Assembly (NCBI GenBank): GCA_036365455.1
Contig: JAWQUS010000004.1
Span: 8,005,501-8,069,500, forward strand
DNA: 64,000 nt
From: Macrosoma leucophasiata
Lineage: Eukaryota; Arthropoda; Insecta; Lepidoptera; Hedylidae
Direction: 5' to 3'
The translations under genes were made by a program, and so were the position numbers. Numbering within the stretch: position 1 is the first letter of the stretch; each line of letters starts with the position of its first letter. The notes under the pieces were generated by a model that ran no database searches, had not been told where the DNA came from, and was given only the letters and a program-made list of their open reading frames with translations. Positions 32,490 to 43,600 of this stretch are shown one piece after another.

Positions 32490-33095
32490 TTAGAGTTCCG
32501 TAGTAAACAAGGAACCCTTATAGTTTCGCCATGTCCGTCTGTCTGTCCGTCCGCGGTTTAGCGCAAAAACTATTAGTACTAGAGACTTGAAATTTGGCAC
32601 AAATACACACCTTAATCACGCCGACAAAGTGGTAGAATAAAAACGTGAAAAAAATTTTTTTTAAGGTAAACTCCCCTACTAGTAACGCGCGAATATTTTT
32701 TTTTATTTTCGATTTTCATATAGTGTGGGGTATCATTGGATAAGTCTTTTAAAAATATTATGGGTTTGCGAACATCATTTTTCGATGTAGTTAACTGTTC
32801 GTGACTTATTAAGCTTTCAAGTGCAAAATTTTCGTTAGACTCAAGTGTCCCCCTCTCCCCCCTACAGACTAAACGGTTGTTGTTAGAAATTCAAACGTTA
32901 CAACGATAGTAGCTACATATAACGAAATTAAAAGGAAAACTATCACACTAAAGTTGGCCTTGCAAGTTTGCGAGTCGACTACACGACCAAATGCATTGAA
33001 AATATTTATTTATTTTTTTCATTACATCTCTTACTCCGTAACTACGGAACCCTACACTGCGCGTGGCCCGACATGCACTTGACCGGTTTTATTAA
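32490..33095 (-). repeat. R3 GACA-rich repeat, minus strand, full length
   Basis: Reads as the inverse of R3: GAGTTCCGTAGTAAACAAGG, then GTCTGTCTGTCCGTCCGCGG. It ends at ACTACGGAACCCTACACTGC followed by GACATGCACTTGACCGGTTT. Confidence 0.8.
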
Positions 33096-33216
33096 CTGGA
33101 ACGGCTGGATCACGCTATTACCGAATACTGTCATTCAACAATTTTCTACTACGAATAATATTTAATTTTTATCATCTTAATGTCTGACAATAATAATTTT
33201 TCACTAGGAGGACTAA

Positions 33217-33369
33217 GGTTCGGTTGCACCAAAATATTTCTTAAAGTTATTTTTTAATTTTGCATCCTTGCATTGCATTCCTATCTGTAACAAATTTGTC
33301 AAAGTTCGAGAAGGATGGAAAATTTAACACATCTTTTAACTTTAACAAATATTTTGGTGCAACCGAACC
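33217..33369. mobile_element. Harbinger-like MITE (family M3), 153 bp, TAA target duplication
   Basis: The ends GGTTCGGTTGCACCAAAATA and TATTTTGGTGCAACCGAACC are perfectly inverted. TAA lies at 33214-33216 and 33370-33372. The 3-bp TWA target duplication suggests the PIF/Harbinger group. The interior AACTTTAACAAATAT and GAGAAGGATG blocks recur at 51907-51975 and 63616-63707. Confidence 0.85.
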
Positions 33370-33530
33370 TAAACGTCAAAATTTTTAACTGTTTTTGTCA
33401 TACAAGTACAGTGTAGTGTAGTTTCATCAATTCATTAGAATTTGGAAAAACAGTAAATTAATATATGACAAATTTTGGTTGAATGTGTTCGAGGTGAGGC
33501 TCATCGCAGGGCTTCATTAGAAATAGGACA

Positions 33531-33585
33531 TTGCAACAGTGTCCTGGCAGATCCTACTACGGATGACGCCAGAATACTGTTGCAA
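33531..33585 (+). ncRNA. Candidate miRNA-like hairpin
   Basis: Arms TTGCAACAGT and ACTGTTGCAA pair perfectly over 10 bp. Pairing continues with one mismatch and one wobble, then TGGC/GCCA, a small internal loop and ATCC/GGAT around a TACTAC loop. The size (55 nt) and imperfect stem suit a short pre-miRNA. I recognise no known miRNA seed, so it may be repeat-derived or chance. Confidence 0.25.
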
Positions 33586-33589
33586 CTAT

Positions 33590-35470
33590 ATCAATTGTCA
33601 ATGAGCTAATGTTGTTTAATTTTTTTTTAAATGAAGAATGTAATTCATGTGAACGTAAAGAGCGTCATGGTCTTTGAGCGAGCTCTTTAAATGGAGATTA
33701 AAAAAAAAATATATGTATATATATGTGACAAAAATTTTATTCATCAAATCAGATGTCTTTATTTAAAAAATCTCAGACCAGAATGTATTCAATCAGTGCA
33801 AACTTATAAATACTTAAGAATTAGATTTTAAATCAAATCTCTAATGTCATCGACAGCTGCCTATAAAAATAACTTCTGTAACAATGGATAATTGTAAAGC
33901 CATTATAAAACCCATTTGCGTGAAGAGTTTTATCGTATAGCTATCGCGTATTATAACTTTACATTTATTAACATCATTATCTTTCACCCTTTCTATTTCT
34001 TTTCGTTTTATTTATTCAATATTTAGCACTTCCGATCTGAATCTCAATGTGAATTGAACAAAATAATTTTCTTTGGAAAGTTATCTCTGATTACAAATAA
34101 CAAAACAGATACTTCGTTGCCCTAGCAAATAAACTAGGAAACATGCTTCGCTGAGAACGTAATTAGTAATGCTATTCGTGACTACATCTCAAATAATATC
34201 TTATACGAAGCTAGTTTATAGATCGCGATGTCGACAGTAGTAATAGACATGAATTTCTTTTGGATTTAATACAGTTGAAATAAAACACGCCACAAGATTT
34301 AAACCACATTGCTGAGTAAAAAAGGTAAATTGTTATCAATTAATGTAAATGCTGGTTTCCTTTTCCTGCAGGATACAGACGCCAGATTTATTAAATAGCA
34401 AATCAGATTTTTTTATTTTCAGAACTGCTCCACGTAATGTAGCAGATACTGTTCAAACAACTGAGTGACTGAGAGGAATAGGAGTTTTGTAAGTATCTAG
34501 TATTGTTTTTAATCATTTGAATGATTTAATTAAAAAAATATATCTGTGTAAGTTTACCCTAATAGCTTTAATTGGTATAACTAATTAATGGTTGCTAGTT
34601 GAGATCAAGACAGTAGGTATTTATATAAAAGCTTTCGGTAAAAAACCAGCATCAGATGAGCCGACCAACAAGTACCTAATTTCTTTTTATTTTATTTTTA
34701 TAACAGCGCATATCTTTTTACATTAGTGGAAACGGTCCTTGTACCTAATTAATTTTGCATTTAAATAGGAATAAGCACCTATTGTATTTATTAAATTGAA
34801 GGAAACAATTTAATAAGATAAAATTAAGTAACAAAAAAATTGTAACTCCCTTCTACGCTTCTATGAAAACCCTATGTTAAAATACTTTATAATACGAGTA
34901 TCTTGAGTTACTAAAGTATCTACCTGTGTAAGAGCGTGACAATGTGAAATCTCTCTTAACATCTAAACAACGAAGAATATCAAAATGATAACGTCACATT
35001 ACGATTACGATCGCAATTTTCCGATAAAATGTGGCCAAGACAAGACAGCGTCGATGCGGGGGCATTCGTAACATTGTTGCACATGCCGTTGAAAGAGGCG
35101 AAAGCCGATAGCATAGAATATACATACAATGTTCAAAGATTGTAAGTCATAATTATATTTTGAATGCGAAAGGTAGTATTTCTTAAGTAGTGTATTTTAT
35201 AACTACCTTTTAAATAAACACATAATAAACATTAAATCAACACAGTTAATCAATAAGTCGTTTTTTCTATACTTTGTCTTTGTCAGTCGAAAATTGTGTA
35301 ACATGAAAAAAGGCAAAACGGATTTACTACTCTTTGGCTTATCTACGCTTATTAATAATAGGGTCAAAGTTTAAGTGTTACATGGAATGACAAAATGAAA
35401 GGGCACCCTATGGTGATCTAAGCATGGACAGTTCGAGACTCGAACTTAGAGTAGCTTTCCCGATGGACAA
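33590..35470. other. 1.9 kb without a recognised repeat; exon-like interval at 34372-34488
   Basis: AT-rich. Plus-strand acceptor-like sequences CTGGTTTCCTTTTCCTGCAG (to 34371) and TTTTTTTATTTTCAG (to 34422) precede a donor-like GTAAGT starting at 34489. The longest frame through the interval is open for 31 codons and then hits TGA. No protein is recognised. Confidence 0.25.
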
Positions 35471-35840
35471 TCTATATACATATAATAAAACAGTAAAATC
35501 CGCGTGTCTGTACATTGTATATATTTACGAAAAACCAATTGGGGGGCGATGTTAAAATAGAATTAGAACACTTTTCAATGATTTCTAAATTTTTTGTCTG
35601 TCTGTTTGTCCCTTTGTCCAGGCTAATCTCCGAAGATACTGGACGGATTCGAATGAAACTTTTTGTGGTGTATAGAACTAAGCCTGGGCAACATTTAGGC
35701 TTTTTACTGCGGGAAAATCACTCGTTCCCACAGGAATCTCTACATTTAATTTCATTTTCATATACAAATTGTCCGTATCTATCAAACCTTTGACATATTA
35801 TTTCATTGTGAGGCAATACGAAGTTTGCCGGGTCAGCTAG
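35471..35840 (+). mobile_element. Non-autonomous Helitron, copy B
   Basis: Starts TCTATATACATATAATAAAA after a host A and ends GGGTCAGCTAG before a host T, the expected A|T insertion site. The GGCAA/TTGCC hairpin is upstream of CTAG. The last 65 bp or so match copy A at 14852-15101. At 370 bp it has no Rep/helicase. Confidence 0.82.
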
Positions 35841-37410
35841 TAATTAATCAAATTTATATTGTGGGCCGTACGTAGATACAGATTACTTATTGGCTATGAA
35901 AAAGTATCCGAACAGCTCAACTTCTGAAAGCGTTAACAAAGGATCGTCTGATATTTGATTTAAATCAAAATGATTTTACGCTTCTGCCTCGGGAGGAAAA
36001 AGTAGGTAATTTATATCACTCGTAATAATAATTCAACTGTCAACATAACGTATGTTCGAATTAAAAAAAATCGGAAGACATATTTTAACGTTCGGCAAAA
36101 TACAAACCAATGCACCAGCATCGTAGCATAATAGCGCCATAGGCAATAAAGATTCAGATGATAATAATATAATAGAAACATAATATACTTCCACATCTAA
36201 GCATTCAAACTAACGAGTCAATAGCACGAACGTTCAATTTGCGGAAGCATTTTAAAATTAATTACTTTATTAGCTGTGATAGCGGTACCGTGCCAGAAGC
36301 AACAAGCTGACATACAAACTTCGACACTCATAATTTGTTTTAATTTGTTTAATATGCCGCTAATTAGTACAAAATGGTGCAGATTTGAATCTAAATCCTG
36401 TTTACTTGAACGGTAGACGCTAGTTTAATTAATTTACCACTCTATTTAAGAACAGATTTAGGAATATTTAAATATTATGTTAACGTACCCGTAATGTTTA
36501 TCTCAATAGATGTTTCAATAGTTACAAAATCTTAATTAGATGTTTAAATTTATGTGAACATGGTAATAGAGGATGTAACTTAAAAACGATATCATAAAAC
36601 TATCCATTTCAAGTAAGCTAAACATACCGATAGACAGACAAGATAATTAATTTATTTATGACAATATGATACCTACAGTATAACTGTAGAAGATCAGTTA
36701 TTGTTGATAAATGGGTTAAACTAAGAAGTAATACGGAACAAAATAGCGGTGAGGTAGCGGATAATTTAAGAAGCAATTTATATAAATTTCTGTCCGTTCG
36801 ATCCACAATAACAGCATTCAAGAGAACGGCTACATGGAAGCGTGGATAATGCTTATGCATTACTTTTTTTTGGATGCACGACAAAGGAAATAACCCGGTC
36901 AGAATGTGTTACAAAGGAACGGGATATACTGAGCGATTGAGAACAAAATCAAGCAAGTCTAGGTATCTAGTCGTCTAACAGGCGACATCACGTTATTACC
37001 TATAAGAGATATTTATCCAACTCAATGAGATATTTATTACTCAATCCGAATCATTCAATTAACAAGTCTTTACAATAATTTAAATGTATCTGAAATCCCG
37101 CAGACACTAACTACTTACATCGATTTATAATTCTTAAACTTGTACACAAGCAAACGTGTACAGAATCCACGATGTTGAAAAGAGATAACTCCAGTCAAGA
37201 GAGATTGATAGAAATGCATAAATCTACAAGTTATTTTCTGTTTTAATTCTGCGGAGCTTAGAAATGTTTCAGATATTCTACTTAATCTATATTAACTGTA
37301 AAATGTTGTTATTTATATCATAGGTCAATCCTGGATACCATAAAATACAAACCAAGCTGTAATTTTCGAAAATTTTTAGAAATAGTGAAATGTAACAAAT
37401 AGTAAGTAAG
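35841..37410. other. 1.6 kb with no gene or repeat recognised
   Basis: AT-rich, short chance frames only. Confidence 0.35.
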
Positions 37411-37464
37411 TAATGTGGTGGTGCCTACACCCGCGAACTCCGTCACTGAAGCTTTACCACCAGT
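37411..37464 (-). repeat. R1 SINE-like repeat, 5'-end fragment, minus strand
   Basis: TAATGTGGTGGTGCCTACAC, then CGAACTCCGTCACTG and TTTACCACCAGTA are the inverse of the first 55 or so bases of R1. The rest is absent. Confidence 0.6.
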
Positions 37465-39836
37465 AAAAACATTTAAGCCAAAACTATAAATTAATTATGT
37501 TCAGTTTTTGGCTCTGAAATTAGCTTGTTTTGTATTTGAGGTATTCTTATTTAAATAATATGTCTATTCCCCAGTTACAAATTATGTTGTGTGTTAAATG
37601 AAATATAGAGGTGCAATAAATAGAAACACTTTCAAGCTAACAAAATGTATTTATTAATGAAAATGATTTTTAAACATTACAATTTTCAGGAGTCACAAAT
37701 CAAGCAATAATGAGTTTTGACGCTGAGATCACACGGAACATAAAATGTCTATGACCAATAATATTTTTCAACTGGACATTTTCCCGCTCAGAGAATGTAG
37801 GCTACAATAAATAAAAATAGCAACAAGACGGAAGAAATATTGTTGCACGTGAAAGTTCAGAACGGAGTCGCTTGCAATTAATACAACTTTAGCAATGTAA
37901 CTCCATCAACGAACATGGACATAGAAAGATAAGGAGCGAGGAACACAGCGTGTTGCAAGTAACATTCACCATACCACTAATTATTTATTATTGACTGCAT
38001 TTTCCCCACGACTTGGGTTGCAAATTCAAAGGCAATCCACGGTTACACGGATGTATTCACATCGATACAATCACGATAACCAAATGCCCCCCCTGTAATC
38101 CCTTTGCCTGAAATCAAGTTAGCGTTCGAGATGTTTATTTTGAGCCACCGCATGTTCTAGTACCGTGCGTTGCACTGCACTATAACTGCATAGATCGAAC
38201 CACATATTATTATCCAGTATTATACCCATTTTTATGAGCGTTATAAATAATTGTCATAAGCAAAGAAACATAACGTTCCTTGATAAATATCATATAATCA
38301 GATAAAGACACATTACTGGATTAAAAGTTATATAGGATCACCATAAATTTAACTGAGGAAACAAATCATGACATATATATCCAGCCCGGGACAACTAGTG
38401 AATTTGATGACAGAGCTGAACCAGAGAATATGTAATAATACAAATTGAAGGCTGCCGCAAGTTTATACAAAATCTTTTATTTTTGGCGTGAATATACATA
38501 CTCGTACATACACGAAACATCAAGATAATCTAGTGATAATCGCAATTCAATTAGGTATCATTAATCAACAAAACGGGTTTCATATTTATCGCCTAAGACT
38601 AAATTCAGAAACAAAGTACATAACCTACACGATTCAAAACATACACGTCTCTAAAGTACAGTGTAGAAACACAATGGAACGTAATTTATACTATCATAAC
38701 GACAAAACGGAAATATAAATAGTCGCACAACATTAAATCGCAAAACTTGACAATAAACCTTTAAATGGATACCAACATTTCATCTCAATCGCCACTAATT
38801 AATTAACTACAAGCAACTTACGGTTATCCATTAACCCATTAATAAGGCAACTTATGATACATTGTTGACTTATCATCAGATAGCCCTTGTCAGAGCTGGC
38901 AACCGGGTAATTGAATATGAATAGTGAACCCACCAGTGACGCCAATGAGCATTGATGCTAGCGGACACAAGCAACAAGACTAACGTCATACGTGTCGCAA
39001 ACTGACATTTGATGTGTGGCTAATAAATTGTTATAGGCAAAGATTGAATGTGGATTTACAATCGAAAGTTACACGGCCCAAGTTTCTACCTCTTGTCATA
39101 TAAAATTAAGCCCTCGTGTGCGTCTAGTCATCGTAAAATTACCGCTAGTCTATTCATTCTTACGTTACGTATATATAATTAAATATCATTACAATACATT
39201 ACTTGATCTTTAATGTAATAGTACTATTGTTATGAAAAAGTTAGTTTCAAGTTTGGATGAATAAATGATTACATAAATATCTAATGAGATTTAAATATTT
39301 TTTTAATGTTGTTTATAACGGAGCATTGTAACGTAGTATTACATATTCTCTGTTAGTGGTAAACTGTTACTTATCGTTTACGGCAGTAGGTACTTCGCTA
39401 AACACACAGAAACACATGTCTCAATTATAACGGGGGTTAATTAAAAATGCCCTGATATCAAAAGTACACGCGGACGCAGTCGCGGGTAAAAGCTACTTTT
39501 AAATAATGTCCTGACTGTTTCACTGTAATGTTACTTGCTACGCTAAAATATGCACACACATTATTCGAGATGTATTTATGAATTTAAGTTTATTCACGAC
39601 TTATATAAAACATAACTGCAAGATAATAAATTATGCATGTTTAAATTAATTTTAATCAGCCGAGATGATTAGGTACCTCTAAAATCGACAAAGTAAATTT
39701 AAATATAAATATTCTTACTCGTATCTTAATGGTAACTTCATACCAATATAAAAAGTTTCTTAAACAATATTATTCCAACAATTAATTTACATAGGTCCGT
39801 TACTATTTAACAATTAGATTTAAAGAAACACATTTT
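37465..39836. other. 2.4 kb with no gene or repeat recognised
   Basis: AT-rich sequence up to the next R1 copy. I see no coding frame of substance. Confidence 0.35.
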
Positions 39837-40121
39837 ACTGGTGGTAGAGCTCCAGTGACGGAGCTCGCGGGCGTAGGCACCACCGCATTACCTAATATAC
39901 TTGCCGCTAAATGGTAGTGTTCAGCACTATCGTGTTCTGGTCAAGTGGTAATGTACGGCCCTGTAATTTCCGGCACAGAGGCATAACACCTTAGGCCTCA
40001 GGAGTGGTAACGCATCTGCATTTAGACCTCGGTCTTTGTGTGGGTGTCTATAGGCTGCAGTCATCACATAACATCAATGTGGACTGCATGCTTGTTTGCC
40101 ACTTCCGTAACATAAAAAAAA
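39837..40121 (+). repeat. R1 SINE-like repeat, full length (reference copy)
   Basis: About 285 bp. It begins ACTGGTGGTAGAGCTCCAGT, contains GGCACCACCGCATTACCTAA, GTTCAGCACTATCGTGTTCT and GTGTGGGTGTCTATAGGCTG, and ends GCATGCTTGTTTGCCACTT, then CATAAAAAAAA. The A-tail implies retroposition. The end resembles the 3' ends of lepidopteran LINEs (ATCAxxTGxxCxGxxTGCTTGTxTG), including the LINE at 45704-46786, so R1 is probably a SINE or SINE-like element using a LINE-type tail. A box and B box are not clear. Confidence 0.85.
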
Positions 40122-40185
40122 CATACTTATTTTCCTCAAACTATCAAAGAAGTAACTTACTGTGGTAGAGTATTATTATATATTC

Positions 40186-40420
40186 ACTGATAGAGTTCTA
40201 GTGTAGGGACTCTATCAGCCGCCAATAAGTAGTGTTCTGTACTATTGTGTTCCGGTTAGATAGTAATGTATGGCCCCGTAATAACTATCACAGAGACATA
40301 ACATTTAAGGTCTCAGGGATCGCAACGCATCTGCATTTTGACCTCTGGTCATTCTGTGGGTGCCTATAGGCTGCAGTCATCACTAAACATCAACGTGAAA
40401 TGCATGCTTGTTGCCACTAC
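40186..40420 (+). repeat. R1 SINE-like repeat, internally deleted
   Basis: Begins ACTGATAGAGTTCTAGTGTA and lacks the CACCACCGCATTACC block. It resumes at AGTGTTCTGTACTATTGTGT and ends ATGCATGCTTGTTGCCACT. Confidence 0.8.
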
Positions 40421-40513
40421 TTAGAGGTTGAACTTGGTAGTTTAATGAAACTGGCAGTGACATCTATGTTTAAATGTTATAATTAAAAGCAGATAAAAAA
40501 TTGTATAAATTAC

Positions 40514-40630
40514 TGAAATATAATGAGGAATCACAATGAGACGACGTCTTGCACTCAACACATTTATTCGCAGACTAGTGATATCTACCTACATACATTT
40601 GGATATTACCAATGACCTACATACATCACA
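40514..40630 (-). repeat. 3' LTR of gypsy element
   Basis: 117 bp, same sequence by eye as 44903-45019. Flanked on the left by ATTAC. Confidence 0.95.
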
Positions 40631-40641
40631 CCTCTCCTCTT
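40631..40641 (-). other. Polypurine tract of gypsy element
   Basis: On the minus strand AAGAGGAGAGG directly abuts the 3' LTR, the standard plus-strand primer position. Confidence 0.85.
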
Positions 40642-40695
40642 AATCTTAACTACCTTAAAAACACCTTTAGGCACGAAATATATTTTATACGGTTT

Positions 40696-43600
40696 TTACT
40701 GTACAGGGAACCTGACCACTGGTTTCCGTACTCGCTTAGGGTGTGCCGCAGGTGACTCTGATGCGGAGAGAGGGAGCCGTTGTGGTGAATGAACCGGGAC
40801 GCTTAAGGCGTCACGCCAACCTTCATCACCTTCTACTTCACCCTCCTCTAGATTTCTAGATTCGGGTGAAGCTGTCCTCTCCTCCTCCCCTCTATGCGGA
40901 GCGACATCCTCGCCGTCTGGGGGCTCTGTCTCCTCTCTTACTGGACAGGTAACATCAGACAAGCGTGACCGACGTCGCATCTGATCTACGTGTCTTTTGA
41001 TTATCTGACCATCATCCTTTACCACTGAGTACCTACGGGCACTGTCTGTCCTCGACACGGTACCTTTCACCCATTTATCCCTATTACCATAATCTCTGGC
41101 CCAAACTTCCTGCCCTTCCCTAAAGCTACGCGCTATTCCCCCTGCCTGCTCTGCCTGTTGCTGCTGAACGCCTCGCACCTTATTCTCAACTGTAAAGTCC
41201 GTCCGTAATAGATCAATTCTAGAGCGTAACGCGCGTTTTTGTAAAATCATCGCCGGTGTCTCGCCTGTAGTGCTGTGCACGGTATTCCTATAGGCTAATA
41301 AAAATGTTTGCAATGCCGTATCTACATCTACTTTTTCCCTATGTGCCTTTTTAATTGTTCGTTTACATATCCTAACTGCATTCTCCGCTGCACCATTGGA
41401 CGATGGATGATAAGCAGGCGAAAACCTATGTAAAATGCCGTTATTCTTTAAAAAGTAATTAAACTCCGAACTGGTAAATGGAGGCCCCTGGTCCGACACC
41501 ACCTCCGTGGGTAAACCAAACCTTGCGAAAGTAGCTCGAAGTACCTTAATTACACTCGAAGCCGTAGTCCGTTTCATTTGAAATAATTCTATCCACTTCG
41601 AAGTCGAGTCAATTATCACTAAGAACGTCATACCATTATATGGTCCTAAAAAGTCAATATGTAATCTCGACCAGGGTCTACTAGTGTACGGCCAAGGCAC
41701 TATGGGAGCTTTCGGCGGCGCGTCCGCCTCCGCGGCGCATGTTTCGCACTGCTTACATAACCTTTCAATGTCCACATCTATATTGGGCCACCATACATAA
41801 CTTCTGGCGAGACTCTTTGTTTTCACTATACCCATGTGACTACTATGTAACTGACTTAACACCTTTTGCCGCAATGATGTCGGAATAAGCATGCGGTAGC
41901 CCCACATAATACAGCCGCATTCAACATATAGCTCGTTACGACGTATAAAATATCCTTTAAATTCGTCAATTGGACAATCAGGTGGCCAACCTGACTGTAT
42001 GTACATCATTATCCTACCAAAAACCTTATCACTTGCAGTTGCTGACCGTACATCCTGGCTTGTTATAGGTAAAAATTGTTCCACGAATTGCACGTATGTA
42101 TTCTCGTCACTCTTGTTTAATTTACATTGCTTATGTGGTAGCCGTGATAATGCATCGGCGCAATTTTTGGTCGAAGGTACATATTGTATATCGTATGAAT
42201 AACCTGATAGTAAAACAGCCCAACGTTGCAATCTCGATGCTGCCATGACTGGTATTCCCGCTTTCTCACCTAAAATGTACGTTAATGGTTTATGATCCGT
42301 CCTAAGAATAAAACGCCGGCCGTACAAGTAATAGTGGAATTTTCGTATTCCGAAAACAATACCTAGCGCTTCCCTATCGATCTGTGAATAAGATCGTTCG
42401 GCCGCGGTGAGTGAGCGCGACGCATAGGCGAGAGGGCGCTCCCCCCCGTCCGGCGTGAGATGCGACACCACCGCCCCGACACCCACACTGCTCGCGTCCG
42501 TCGTTAACACAAGTGGCAGTTCTGGCGTATAATGCATCAAAACTTCACTACTCGCCAACAAACGTTTCACTGTTTCGAACGCCGACTGGCACTCTCTACT
42601 CCAATCATACCTAACACCTACCTTGAGTAACTTATATAGTGGCGCCAATGTCATACTTATATTTTTAACAAACTTAGCGTAATACATAACTAAGCCTATG
42701 AACGCTCGCAACTCGGACACATTCGTCGGTGTGGGTGTATTCATAACTGCCTTAACTTTTTCGGGGCATGTGTGTATACCTTCGTTGCTTATCGTATGCC
42801 CTAAATAGCTTACCGATTTCGCAAAAAATACGCACTTTTCCTTTTTTACTTTAAGCCCGTATCTTTGCAAACGCTCGAATACTTTATGTAAATTGTGTGT
42901 ATGAGCCGCCCTCGTGGGTCCTGTAATAATAATATCGTCTAAGAACACTCCTACCTGAGGTAAATCTGCAAATAACTGCTCTAAACGGCGTTGAAAAATT
43001 CCCGGACTCGAAGCTAGGCCATAAACCAATCTATTAAACATAAATAACCCCTTATGTGTGTTAATGACTGTATATTTTTTTGTATCATCGAGCACCAGTT
43101 GGGCATACGCCTGCGACAGGTCAATTTTACTGAAATGCTCTCCCCCTCTTAAACGATTAAATAATTCTTCGACCCTGGGTAAAGGATAACGATCGATCTC
43201 TGCCACTTTATTTACTGTTAATTTATAATCGGCACAAATTCTAATGTTACCATCCTTTTTGACAATGGGCACGATGGGGGTGGCCCAGTCTGAGCGCTCG
43301 ACGGGCGAGAGGATGCCGTCCCGCACCAACTGGTCGAGCGCGCGCTCCACCGGCGCTCGCAGCGCGTAAGCGAGCGGCCGCGCGCGCATGAACACCGGCC
43401 GCGCGCCCTCGCGCACGTGGATGCTCACCGGCCCGCCGGTGAAGCACCCGAGACCATCCGCGAACACTTCACAATATTTGGAACTGAAATCCGACATATC
43501 AAATATTTCATTATCTACTTTTATCACTTCATTACAATATTCTATAGTAGGTAATTCTATCTGTAAGGCGGCCATCCACTGCCGGCCTAATAAAAGCGTT

